This document shows positions 9,582 through 17,316 of a stretch of DNA of 64,000 bases, one piece after another. Both the position numbers and the translations under genes were made by a program. Each line of letters begins with the position of its first letter. Positions within the stretch are counted from its first letter, which is position 1. The notes below the pieces were generated by a model that was not told where the DNA came from, did no database searches, and saw nothing but the letters and a program-made list of their open reading frames with translations. The stretch spans positions 313,915-377,914 of the forward strand of contig MKVQ01000040.1 of NCBI GenBank assembly GCA_001899635.1, read 5' to 3'. The DNA comes from Myxococcales bacterium 68-20. GTDB lineage: Bacteria > Myxococcota_A > Polyangia > Polyangiales > Polyangiaceae.

Positions 9582-10694
9582 ATGACCGAGAACGCTGCTG
9601 ATACACCGAAATTCCGGGGCCCCCGACCGCTGGTCGAGGGGGGAGAACCCTACGGGACCCACCGGGCGCTCTCGCCGCGAGGCGCATTGCCTCAGCCGGC
9701 CCAGCGCGTAGACAATGATTTCACGAGGATCTTCGCCGGTGAGCTGCTCCTCGCGGTCGACACCCTGAACGTCGACGCGGCCAGTTTCCGGCAGATGGAG
9801 GAGGCGGGGGCCGTCCCGGGCGAGGGGGAGGAGCAGGTCCAGGCCCGTGTCACCGCCAAGGTCCTCGAGACGGTCGGCGCGCGCGGAAAGCAGCACAACC
9901 CCGTGACCGGGTCCGGGGGAATGCTCCTCGGCCGCGTGCTCCAGCTTGCGCCCGACCGGGCCGATGCCGGCACGCTCGCGGTTGGGCAGCGGGTGGCGAC
10001 GCTCGTCTCGCTCTCCTTGACCCCGCTTTCCATCTCGAAGGTGAAGGCCGTGCGCCGGACGAGCGCGCAGCTCGACGTCGAGGGAGAGGCCGTCCTCTTC
10101 GCCAGCGGCGCCTACGCGAAGATGCCCGACGACATGCCCGACCGGCTCGCGCTCGCGGTGCTCGACGTCGCGGGAGCAGCTCCGCAAGTCGCGCGGCTCG
10201 TGAAGCCCGGCGCGAGCGTCTGCGTGCTCGGCGCAGGCGGCAAGAGCGGGGTCCTCTGCGCCGCCGAAGCGCGACGGCGCGGTGGCCCCTCCGCGCGGAT
10301 CATCGGTGTCGAGAGCTACGCGCCGTTCGCCGCCGATCTCGTGAAGCTCGGGATCTGCGACGCGGTGATCGAGGCCGACGCCCGCGATCCCGTGGCCGTT
10401 CGGCGCGCGGTGCTGGCGGCGAACGGAGGCAACGAGGTCGATCTCTCCCTCTCCTGCGTGAACGTCGAAGGCGCAGAGATGAGCGCGATCCTCGTCACGC
10501 GGCAGCGCGGCGTCGCGTACTTCTTCGCGATGTCGACGAGCTTCACCAAGGCTGCGCTCGGCGCCGAGGGCGTGAGCAAGGACGTCGACCTCGTCATCGG
10601 CAACGGCTACGCCGAGGGCCACGCAGAGCACTCGCTCGCGATGATGCGCGACCTCGCGGACGTGCGCGCGCTCTTCGAGAAGCGCTACGGCTGA
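9582..10694 (+). CDS. kdd: L-erythro-3,5-diaminohexanoate dehydrogenase
   Basis: 370 aa from the ATG at 9582, preceded by GGGAAAGG at good spacing; the open frame further upstream lacks a ribosome site. The diagnostic piece is NPVTGSGGMLLGRV near residue 107, followed by a Rossmann segment CVLGAGGKSGVLCAAEARRRG near residue 207 and ASGAYAKMP. The enzyme oxidatively deaminates 3,5-diaminohexanoate to 5-amino-3-oxohexanoate with NAD(P), a step of the anaerobic lysine degradation pathway. The partner genes (aminomutases, kce, kal) are not in this window, so the pathway is not shown to be complete. Kdd is my best match by motif; another quinone-oxidoreductase-like dehydrogenase remains possible. 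Confidence 0.7.
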   Translation: MTENAADTPKFRGPRPLVEGGEPYGTHRALSPRGALPQPAQRVDNDFTRIFAGELLLAVDTLNVDAASFRQMEEAGAVPGEGEEQVQARVTAKVLETVGARGKQHNPVTGSGGMLLGRVLQLAPDRADAGTLAVGQRVATLVSLSLTPLSISKVKAVRRTSAQLDVEGEAVLFASGAYAKMPDDMPDRLALAVLDVAGAAPQVARLVKPGASVCVLGAGGKSGVLCAAEARRRGGPSARIIGVESYAPFAADLVKLGICDAVIEADARDPVAVRRAVLAANGGNEVDLSLSCVNVEGAEMSAILVTRQRGVAYFFAMSTSFTKAALGAEGVSKDVDLVIGNGYAEGHAEHSLAMMRDLADVRALFEKRYG

Positions 10695-10754
10695 CGAGCG
10701 ACCTCCCCCCGTGGTACGGCGTCGCTCCCCTCGTGGTAGGCCATGGGAGGAGCG

Positions 10755-11348
10755 ATGCCGAAGCCGAAGCTGCTCAAGAAGACCAAGACGCTCGCGCTCC
10801 ACGACGACGCGCTGCGCGTGGTCGTCGTCGCCGACACGCATTCGGACCCGCATCCGCGGACCGAGGAGCTCATCGCGGCGCTCGAGCCCGACCACATCCT
10901 CCATGCGGGCGACATCGGAGACCTGAGCGTGCTCGACCGCCTCGCTCGGATCGCGCCGACGTCCGCGGTGCGAGGGAACATCGACGTCCACGCTGACGTG
11001 GTGCCGGACGTCCTGACGATCGACGTGCGCGATCTCGAGGACCCGGCGGATCCCGACGCCGGCGACACCCTCTTCAAGATCCTGCTCCTTCACATCGGCG
11101 TGAACGGACCGCGGATCCGCGCGGACGCGGCCCGGCTCGCCCGCGCCGAGGGCGCGAAGCTCGTGATCTGCGGGCACTCGCACGTGCCCTTCATCGGTCG
11201 CGATCGCGACCTCAGCGTCTTCAATCCCGGCTCGATCGGGCCGCGGCGATTCCACCTCCCGATCGTCTTCGGGGTGATGGACGTGACCCCGCAGCGCGTC
11301 GACATGAAGCACATCGACTGCGAGACGGGACAGCGCTGGTTGCCGTGA
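10755..11348 (+). CDS. YfcE/MJ0936-type metallophosphoesterase
   Basis: 197 aa. The ATG at 10755 is chosen over the one at 10743 because GGGAGG lies between them at correct spacing. Calcineurin-like motifs appear in order: ADTHSD, HAGDIGD, RGNID (the usual form is GNCD), LLHIG, GHSHVP and NPGSIGPRR. The fifth motif normally reads HGH; here it is HIG, so one metal-ligand position differs. Small members of this family are cytoplasmic phosphodiesterases with poorly known natural substrates. It follows kdd by about 60 bases and may be co-transcribed. Confidence 0.8.
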   Translation: MPKPKLLKKTKTLALHDDALRVVVVADTHSDPHPRTEELIAALEPDHILHAGDIGDLSVLDRLARIAPTSAVRGNIDVHADVVPDVLTIDVRDLEDPADPDAGDTLFKILLLHIGVNGPRIRADAARLARAEGAKLVICGHSHVPFIGRDRDLSVFNPGSIGPRRFHLPIVFGVMDVTPQRVDMKHIDCETGQRWLP

Positions 11349-11370
11349 CGATGCAGGCGGCGGCGCCGAC

Positions 11371-11478
11371 TCAGTAGGTCGGTGGGAAGACGCGCTCGCA
11401 CGTGATCGGCGTGGGCGCGGACGCGTCGGGCGACCCGAGCAGCAAGAGGGAGGAGCCTTCGACTTCGCTCTTGCTCAT
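11371..11478 (-). CDS. possible 35-residue small protein
   Basis: An ATG-started frame of 35 codons ending in TGA, with peptide start MSKSEVEG and end FPPTY, containing one Cys. A weak GAGTGG precedes the start. It lies in the gap between the phosphoesterase and the TonB locus. There is no family match and it may be chance; coordinates could be off by one base. Confidence 0.2.
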   Translation of the reverse strand: MSKSEVEGSSLLLLGSPDASAPTPITCERVFPPTY

Positions 11479-11617
11479 GTCCACTCACGCGAGCCTCACC
11501 TCACCGAGGCGGTGCCCGTGTCGCTGACGACCACGTGTTCGTGAACTCGGGGGCGATGCGCCCGTCCCCTGAACGGGTGTCTAGTGCGCCCGGCGTTTGG
11601 TGGCCGGTGCATTTTCT

Positions 11618-11656
11618 TTTGAACGGTTCGCGGCTGGCCGGTGACCCAACGTTCGA
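11618..11656 (+). promoter_or_regulatory. ECF-sigma-type promoter of the TonB receptor operon
   Basis: TTTGAAC, 14 bases, CGGTGAC, then AACGTTCGA. The same pieces at the same first spacing occur before the sigma gene at 18820. A GAAC -35 and a short GTGA-like -10 are the usual shape of ECF promoters. The call rests on this repetition within the locus. Confidence 0.6.
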
Positions 11657-11829
11657 AACCAGGACGCGCTGTCGTTCACGGCGCTCGGTGATCACCACCG
11701 CGCCCGTCGATCCGAGCGGACACTCCAGCCAGCTGGATCCCGTTTGCGTTGGCTCGTGCGAGCCGAGGCCGCGACCTCGTCGCGCGCCGGCGAAGCGTCG
11801 TGCGCCGCGCGTCCGTGAAAGAGGACCCT

Positions 11830-14400
11830 TTGAAGTCGAACCTACTCGTCCGCCTTGGACGAGCGGCGGCCGTCTGCGCGCTGCTCTCGCAAGGCTCGAT
11901 CGCACGCGCCGACACACCCGTTCTGTCGCCGCCGCGTCTGTCGCGCTTCGTCGATGCCGTCGATCCGCGACCGGAAGGGCCGGTGGAGCGCGCGAGCGTC
12001 GAGCTCGAGCTCGACATCGACGCGAGCGGCAACGTCATCGATGCTCGTGTCCTCCGCTCCGCGAGCGAGGCGCTCGACGCCGCTGCGATGACCGCGGCGA
12101 AGAGCTTCGTGTTCGAGCCGGCGACGCGCGACGGCACGCCGGTGCCGGCGCGCATCCGCTACGAGTACGTGTTCGCCGCGCGCGCCCCCGCGGCTCCTCC
12201 TCCGCCGGAGGCGCCGGTGCCCGTCAAGCCGGCCGCGGTGAGCGGGGTCGTCCGCGATCGCGACAGCGGCGCTCCGATCGCGAACGCGGACGTCGTCGTC
12301 ACCACGGATGCTGGCGGCTCTTACCGGACGAAGACCGATGCGAGCGGAGCGTTCCGGATCGACGGCGTCGAACCTGGGCCGGCGCACGTCGTCGCGAGCG
12401 CAGAGGGACACGTCCCGCAGCGACTCGACGAGACGCTCGATCCCGGCACCCTCACGGAGGCGACGCTGCGGCTCGAGACGACGCCCGATCCCGACGCCTT
12501 CGAGGCAACGGCGCGCGTCGAGGCGCCGGCGCGCGAGGTGACGAAGCGCTCGCTCGACCGCGACGAGATGACGAAGGTGGCCGGGACGCGCGGCGATCCG
12601 CTGCGCGCCGTCGAGCTCATGCCCGGAGTGGGGCGCCCGGCGATGGGAGGGATGCCGATCCTTCGCGGCGCGAACGGCTTCGACACGCAGGTCTTCCTCG
12701 AGGGCGCGCCCGTTCCGCTCCTCTACCACTTCGGCGGGCTCACCAGCTTCGTCCACTCGCGCGTACTCGACACGGTCGACATGTACCCGTCGAACTTCTC
12801 GGTGCGCTACGGCCGCAAGCTCGGCGGCGTGATCGAAGCGCGCCTTCGCGATCCGCGGACCGACGGTCTGCACGGGATCGCCGAGGCGAGCCTGCTCGAT
12901 ACGTCGCTCTTGGTCGAGACGCCGATCGGAGACAAGCTCTCGGTGCTCGCCGCCGCGCGCCGGAGCAACATCGACGCGGTCCTCAACTCGGCGCAGAACA
13001 GCGTCGACCTCGGGATCACCGCCGCGCCGGTCTACTGGGACTACCAGTCCGTCGTCGCGTTCAAGCCGACGGATCGAGACCGCATCCGGCTCCTCGCCTA
13101 CGGCTCGAGCGACAGCTTCAGGGTCGTCTTCAAGAACCCGAACGGAGGCGATCCCGCCGTGCGCGGCGCGTTCGGCGGCACGAGCGTCTTCCACCGCGTG
13201 CAGCTCGGCTATCGACACCGCTTCCGTGGCGGCTCCGAGCAGAACACCGAGCTCACCTACGGGAGGAGCGACGAGAACGGCGAGTTCGGTCAGATCGGTC
13301 GGGTCAAGTTCGCGATCGACACGCTGCAGGCGCGATCGGAGTGGGTGGGCGTCGTCTCGCCGGCGCTCCGCGTGACCGCGGGGCTCGACTTCCTCGGCAA
13401 CCACTTCGGCGGCAGCTACTCGGGCATCCCCGTTCCGCCGGAGGAGGGCGGAGTTCCGACGGCGATCTCGACCCAGCGGCAGATCGAAATCCGTGCAAAC
13501 CAGTGGGCCCTCACGCCCGGCGCCTACGTCGAGGCCGGGATCCGGCCCGTCGCGCCCTTGCTGATCTCGCCCGGTGTGCGTGCGGACTACAACGACATGA
13601 TCAAGGAGGGCGCGATCGATCCGCGTCTCTCCGCTCGCTACGACATCACCGAGTCGACGACGATCAAGGCCGGTGTCGGCCGCTTCTCCCAGTCGCCGGA
13701 CGAGCGCCACGTCGCCACGCCGATCGGCAACCCCGACCTGAAGATGTCGCACGCGCTCCACGCGAGCGCGGGGGTGGAGCAGAAGATCACCGAGGCGTTC
13801 AGCGCATCGCTCGAAGGCTTCGGCAAGTGGATCGACGGCGCGGTCACCGCCACGCCGGAAGGTCGGCCCCCCTACTTCGTCAACGCCCAGGAAGGACGGA
13901 TCTTCGGTGGCGAGGCGCTGCTCCGGATGAAGCCGCGAGGCCGCTTCTTCGGCTTCGTCTCCTACACGCTGATGCGGAGCGAGCGACGTGACGACGGGCA
14001 GCCCTGGCGTCTCTTCGATCGCGATCAAACGCACATCCTCGGCGGCACCGGTGTCTATCGTCTCGGACGAGGATGGGAGATCGGCGCGAGCGTCCGCTAC
14101 ACGAGCGGCACGCCGTACACGCCGGTGACGTCGAGCACCTACGACGCGACCGCGGACGTGTACTCGCCGCGCGCCGGCCGATCGATGAGCGCGCGGAATC
14201 CGCCGTTCTCGCGCCTCGACCTCCGCATCCAGAAGACGTGGACGTTCGCGCAATGGAGTCTCGCCGCGTACCTCGACGTCCAGAACGCGCTCAACGCGCC
14301 GAACCGCGAGGGCTTCTCCTACAGCTACGACTACCGCGAACGACAAGGCGCTCGCGGGCTTCCCATCCTTCCCATCCTCGGACTGCGAGGTGAGCTGTGA
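11830..14400 (+). CDS. TonB-dependent outer-membrane receptor with N-terminal TonB-like domain
   Basis: 856 aa from a TTG at 11830 with AAAGAGGA just upstream. A signal peptide ends near ARA at residue 27. Residues about 35-115 resemble the TonB C-terminal fold: VELELDIDASGNV, then ALDAAAMTAAKSFVFEPA. A Pro-rich link and a carboxypeptidase-regulatory-like beta domain (about 140-220, VSGVVRDRDSGAPI) follow. The plug (about 240-380) includes ELMPGVGRP and ILRGANGFDTQVFLEGAPV, and a beta-barrel ends in ILGLRGEL. It should import a ligand across the outer membrane using the ExbB/ExbD/TonB set encoded downstream. The stop overlaps the next start by four bases (GTGA). The ligand is unknown, and a TonB-like domain on a receptor is unusual outside myxobacteria. 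Confidence 0.88.
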   Translation: MKSNLLVRLGRAAAVCALLSQGSIARADTPVLSPPRLSRFVDAVDPRPEGPVERASVELELDIDASGNVIDARVLRSASEALDAAAMTAAKSFVFEPATRDGTPVPARIRYEYVFAARAPAAPPPPEAPVPVKPAAVSGVVRDRDSGAPIANADVVVTTDAGGSYRTKTDASGAFRIDGVEPGPAHVVASAEGHVPQRLDETLDPGTLTEATLRLETTPDPDAFEATARVEAPAREVTKRSLDRDEMTKVAGTRGDPLRAVELMPGVGRPAMGGMPILRGANGFDTQVFLEGAPVPLLYHFGGLTSFVHSRVLDTVDMYPSNFSVRYGRKLGGVIEARLRDPRTDGLHGIAEASLLDTSLLVETPIGDKLSVLAAARRSNIDAVLNSAQNSVDLGITAAPVYWDYQSVVAFKPTDRDRIRLLAYGSSDSFRVVFKNPNGGDPAVRGAFGGTSVFHRVQLGYRHRFRGGSEQNTELTYGRSDENGEFGQIGRVKFAIDTLQARSEWVGVVSPALRVTAGLDFLGNHFGGSYSGIPVPPEEGGVPTAISTQRQIEIRANQWALTPGAYVEAGIRPVAPLLISPGVRADYNDMIKEGAIDPRLSARYDITESTTIKAGVGRFSQSPDERHVATPIGNPDLKMSHALHASAGVEQKITEAFSASLEGFGKWIDGAVTATPEGRPPYFVNAQEGRIFGGEALLRMKPRGRFFGFVSYTLMRSERRDDGQPWRLFDRDQTHILGGTGVYRLGRGWEIGASVRYTSGTPYTPVTSSTYDATADVYSPRAGRSMSARNPPFSRLDLRIQKTWTFAQWSLAAYLDVQNALNAPNREGFSYSYDYRERQGARGLPILPILGLRGEL

Positions 14401-15389
14401 ACCGTCTGAACTCCTCCTCGCCGCGCAGCCCGATCGAGCGCGGCAGCAACGACCTTCGCGAGTATCTCGCATCGTTCCGCGTCTCGCGCGTGTCGCTCCT
14501 CGCGCTCGCCTTCGTCTTCGGCTGCGAGGAGACGGACACGAAGGGCTGGCTCGTCGATCGCACGCGGGTCCTCGGGGCCCGCGTCGAGGCGAAGGACGAG
14601 CCCGCCCGCGCGACGATCGCTCCCGGAGAGCCGATGCACGTGACCTGGCTCGTCGCGTCGCCGAACGGGACCGGACAGCTGCGATGGGCGTACGCGGTCT
14701 GCGCGCCGCCGATCGGCAACTTTCCCGAGCCCCGCTGCCAAGGCCCCGTGTTCGCGTCGGGCGCAGGCGTCTCCGAAGGGGAGCTCGTCACGATGGAGCT
14801 CGACGCTCCTCGGCCCGATGTGGTTGGCGACCTCGAAGAGCTCCAGATGCTCGCGGCCTTCTGCGAGGACGGTGACGCTTCGCTCGACGCGAGCCGATTC
14901 GAGGCGACCTGCGCGAGCGGCGCTCCGGCCCGGCTCGCCTCGGGCACGATCCGCCTCGCGTCGGCGGGGCCGAACCGGAACCCCGAGCTCGCGCCCGACG
15001 CCGTGCTCTTCGACGGAGCCGCGATGGCGCCGTCGACGCTGCGCACGGGGCCATGCGTCGCCGGACCTTCTGCGCCGGTCGTAGCTCCCGGGACGAAGCA
15101 CACGTTCGTGCTCCGCTTCCGCGGCGACGAGCGCGAGAGCGTCTCGGGTGCGACCGAGGGGCTCGAGAACGTGCTCGCGTCGCATGTGGTGACGGCGGGC
15201 AAGCTGAAGCGGCAGTACTCGATGTTCGAGCCGCACGATCCGGTGCCGAAGGAGGCATCGATCGAGTGGACCGCGCCGCCCGGCGATCAGGTCAGCGCCG
15301 ACGGGCGCCTGGTCGAAGCGTACTTCGTCCTCCGCGATGGTCGCGGAGGAGCGGCGTTCGGCCGGCGCACCGTCTGCGTGCGGCCGTGA
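14397..15389 (+). CDS. lipoprotein encoded between the receptor and exbB
   Basis: 330 aa. The GTG start overlaps the receptor stop and has GAGGTGA before it, so translation is probably coupled. A hydrophobic segment ends in FVFGC (lipobox Cys near residue 43); the long n-region suggests that an internal start is possible. The mature part contains paired Cys and beta-strand-like stretches (MHVTWLVASPNG, TFVLRFRGDERE) but no family I recognise. Its place between a TonB receptor and exbB suggests a surface or periplasmic accessory that helps capture the receptor's ligand. A GGGC-TTCG-GCCC hairpin follows the stop at 15393. Confidence 0.65.
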   Translation: MNRLNSSSPRSPIERGSNDLREYLASFRVSRVSLLALAFVFGCEETDTKGWLVDRTRVLGARVEAKDEPARATIAPGEPMHVTWLVASPNGTGQLRWAYAVCAPPIGNFPEPRCQGPVFASGAGVSEGELVTMELDAPRPDVVGDLEELQMLAAFCEDGDASLDASRFEATCASGAPARLASGTIRLASAGPNRNPELAPDAVLFDGAAMAPSTLRTGPCVAGPSAPVVAPGTKHTFVLRFRGDERESVSGATEGLENVLASHVVTAGKLKRQYSMFEPHDPVPKEASIEWTAPPGDQVSADGRLVEAYFVLRDGRGGAAFGRRTVCVRP

Positions 15390-15449
15390 ACGGGGCTTCG
15401 GCCCGCATCTTGTTGGCACGACGAGAAGAAGACGAAGGGAGACCGTGAC

Positions 15450-16112
15450 ATGTCGATCGAGAACAAGCTTCGCGCGCTGGCCGGTGCCGGTGCTGGTTGG
15501 GTGATGTGGCTGCTGGTGGGCCTCAGCGTGATCGTGATCGCGATCGCGATCGAGAGGGCGATCGTGCTCTTCCTCTCGAAGGAGGACGTCGGCGAGCTGC
15601 GCCGTAACCTGTCGAGCGCCCTCGGGCGGGGCGATCTCCTCGCTGCGCGTGGGGTCGTCGTGGCCTCGCGGTCGATCGAGGCGCAGGTCCTGGCCGCCGG
15701 CCTCGGCGCGCTTCCTCGTGGTGCGGCCGCGGTCGAAGAGCGGCTCGCCAGCGAGGCGCAGCTCACCAAGCTCGCGATGGAGCGCCGGCTCGCGCTCCTC
15801 GGCACGATCGGATCGAACGCGCCGTTCATCGGCCTGCTCGGGACCGTGATCGGGATCATCCGTGCGTTCCACGCGCTCGACGCGAGCGGAGGTCAGGTCT
15901 CGACCGCGCTGATGTCCGAAATCGGCGAAGCCCTCACCGCGACAGCGGTCGGCCTCCTCGTCGCGCTCCCCGCCGTCGCGCTCTTCAATTTCTTCCAGCG
16001 CCAGATCGCCGGTCGTGTGTCGCGCGCCGAGGCGCTCGGTCGCGAGATGCTCTCGTTCGTGAAGGACGAGCGACGCACGCTCACCGCGGCAGCTGCCGCG
16101 GAGGTGGCCTGA
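15450..16112 (+). CDS. exbB: ExbB/TolQ-type proton-channel protein
   Basis: 220 aa, ATG preceded by AAGGGAGA. Three membrane segments lie at about 15-40, 120-145 and 150-180. The family core is present: MERRLALLGTIGSNAPFIGLLGTVIGIIRAF (split here by eye into the loop and TM2), followed by EIGEALTATAVGLLVALPAV with the conserved Thr-rich TM3. ExbB forms the inner-membrane pentamer that with ExbD converts the proton gradient into movement of TonB. MotA/TolQ relatives share the fold; the neighbouring receptor and tonB make ExbB the right name. Its TGA overlaps the exbD ATG. Confidence 0.9.
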   Translation: MSIENKLRALAGAGAGWVMWLLVGLSVIVIAIAIERAIVLFLSKEDVGELRRNLSSALGRGDLLAARGVVVASRSIEAQVLAAGLGALPRGAAAVEERLASEAQLTKLAMERRLALLGTIGSNAPFIGLLGTVIGIIRAFHALDASGGQVSTALMSEIGEALTATAVGLLVALPAVALFNFFQRQIAGRVSRAEALGREMLSFVKDERRTLTAAAAAEVA

Positions 16113-16531
16113 TGGCGAGCTCGTCGAAGAAGGGCGATGACGGGCTGATGACGGAGATCAACGTCACGCCGCTCGTCGACGTCGTCCTCGTTCTCCTCGT
16201 CCTCATGATGGTCACCGCGACGGCGATGGCGCAGAAGACGATCCAGGTCGAGCTGCCCAAGGCGCGGAGCGGCGACGCGGATTCGTCGAAGAAGCCGCTG
16301 ATGGTCGCGGTCGACGAGTCCGGAGCGCTCTTCGTGGACACCGATCGTCTCGACGAGTCCGGCGTTCGTGCGCGTGCTCGGGAGGCTGTGGCTCGGGATG
16401 CGCAGGTCTCCGCGGTGCTCGCAGCGGACGGTCGCGCCCGCCACGAGACCGTGGTTCATGCGCTCGAGCTCCTGCGCGGCGAGCACATCGCCAAGATCGC
16501 GATCGTCGTGCGTGCCGAGGGAACGCCATGA
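16112..16531 (+). CDS. exbD: ExbD/TolR biopolymer transport protein
   Basis: 139 aa. A short cytoplasmic N-terminus ending in MTEINVTPLVD is followed by one membrane segment (about 22-42, VVLVLLVLMMVTATAMA). The Asp in TPLVDVVLVLL is the conserved proton-carrying residue of the family. The periplasmic domain starts at about 43 and keeps the VDESGALFVD and V.HALELLR pattern. It partners ExbB in the motor. Both ends overlap neighbouring genes by an ATGA, which implies fixed stoichiometry through coupled translation. Confidence 0.9.
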   Translation: MASSSKKGDDGLMTEINVTPLVDVVLVLLVLMMVTATAMAQKTIQVELPKARSGDADSSKKPLMVAVDESGALFVDTDRLDESGVRARAREAVARDAQVSAVLAADGRARHETVVHALELLRGEHIAKIAIVVRAEGTP

Positions 16532-17316
16532 TGGCGCTCGCAGCAGTGCGGTGGTCCGAGGAAGAGCGGGGCGGTCTGCTCCGCTGGATCCTCCCGGCGA
16601 GCATCGCGCTGCACGTCGTCACCTTCGCCTGGCTGCCCTCGACGCACCCCAGTCCGACGAAGCTCCCGCCGCCGCCGCTCGTGCTCGAGGTCGCGGACGT
16701 TCCTCCGCCGGCGCCTGCCCCTCCGCCTCCGACTCCCGAGCCGACGGCCGAGCCGACGCCGGAGGCAGCGCCGGCGCGCACGGCATCACGCGCGCCCGCA
16801 GCGCCGGCGAACGTCGCGCGCGCGGCGCGTGAAGCGGCGCCCGCGAGTGCGCCGGCATCGGAGGCGCCGATGGACTTCACGAGCACCGTCTTCTCGAACG
16901 ACGGGCCGGGCCTCGCCGTGGGGGGCGGCGGACCTTCGCTGGCGGCGCCCGCGTCGGCGCCGGCAGGCGCACCTGTGCGGAGTAGCGCGCGGGCCGCTCC
17001 CGCGCCGCCGCGCCTGGTCCCGCCGTCGTCGCTCGCGCGGCGTCCGCGAGCGCCTGGGCTCGATGCCGAGCTCGAGCGTCAGTACCCCGCCGAGGCGCGA
17101 CGCTCCGGGATCTCCGGAAGCGCCGTTCTTCGTGTCCGCATCCTTCCCGATGGGCGTATCGGGGAGGTCCGCATCATGTCCGAGTCATGGAACGGCTTCG
17201 GCCCCGCATGCGAGCGCACGGTTCGCGCGGCGCGCTGGGAGCCCCCTATCGATCGCGACGGCGCCCCGGTCGCGACGGAGATCACCTACACGTGCAGGTT
17301 CGAGGTAAGGAGCTGA
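16528..17316 (+). CDS. tonB: TonB energy-transducer protein
   Basis: 262 aa. One N-terminal membrane anchor (about 19-36, LRWILPASIALHVVTFAW) is followed by a Pro/Ala/Glu-rich periplasmic spacer (about 40-170). The C-terminal TonB domain (about 185-262) has ELERQYPAEARRSG, SGSAVLRVRILPDGRIGEV and AARWEPP. TonB carries ExbB/ExbD energy to outer-membrane receptors. The start overlaps exbD and the stop overlaps the repeat-protein gene, both by ATGA. Having a private tonB beside one receptor suggests dedicated energising of that receptor. Confidence 0.9.
   Translation: MMALAAVRWSEEERGGLLRWILPASIALHVVTFAWLPSTHPSPTKLPPPPLVLEVADVPPPAPAPPPPTPEPTAEPTPEAAPARTASRAPAAPANVARAAREAAPASAPASEAPMDFTSTVFSNDGPGLAVGGGGPSLAAPASAPAGAPVRSSARAAPAPPRLVPPSSLARRPRAPGLDAELERQYPAEARRSGISGSAVLRVRILPDGRIGEVRIMSESWNGFGPACERTVRAARWEPPIDRDGAPVATEITYTCRFEVRS

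Larger units (their letters stand above)
11349..11829 (+). other. long leader region before the TonB receptor
   Basis: This 480-base stretch has no convincing gene apart from the doubtful small frame at 11371. It holds the ECF-type promoter motif at 11618-11656 and then about 170 bases of probable 5' untranslated leader before the receptor start. The open frame that runs from 11749 into the receptor lacks a ribosome site at its first ATG. Confidence 0.5.

Noticed and set aside
11842-14472. Very long antisense open frame opposite the TonB receptor (and similar long frames opposite kdd, the FHA gene and the GAF kinase)
   Set aside because: Arg/Ala/Asp-rich shadow sequence typical of GC-rich DNA, no ribosome site or domain, while the opposite strand has clear family motifs.
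15413-15432. TTGGCACG, a perfect sigma-54 -24 half, before exbB
   Set aside because: No TTGC at the -12 position; the bases there read GAAGA. The gene also lies inside an operon.
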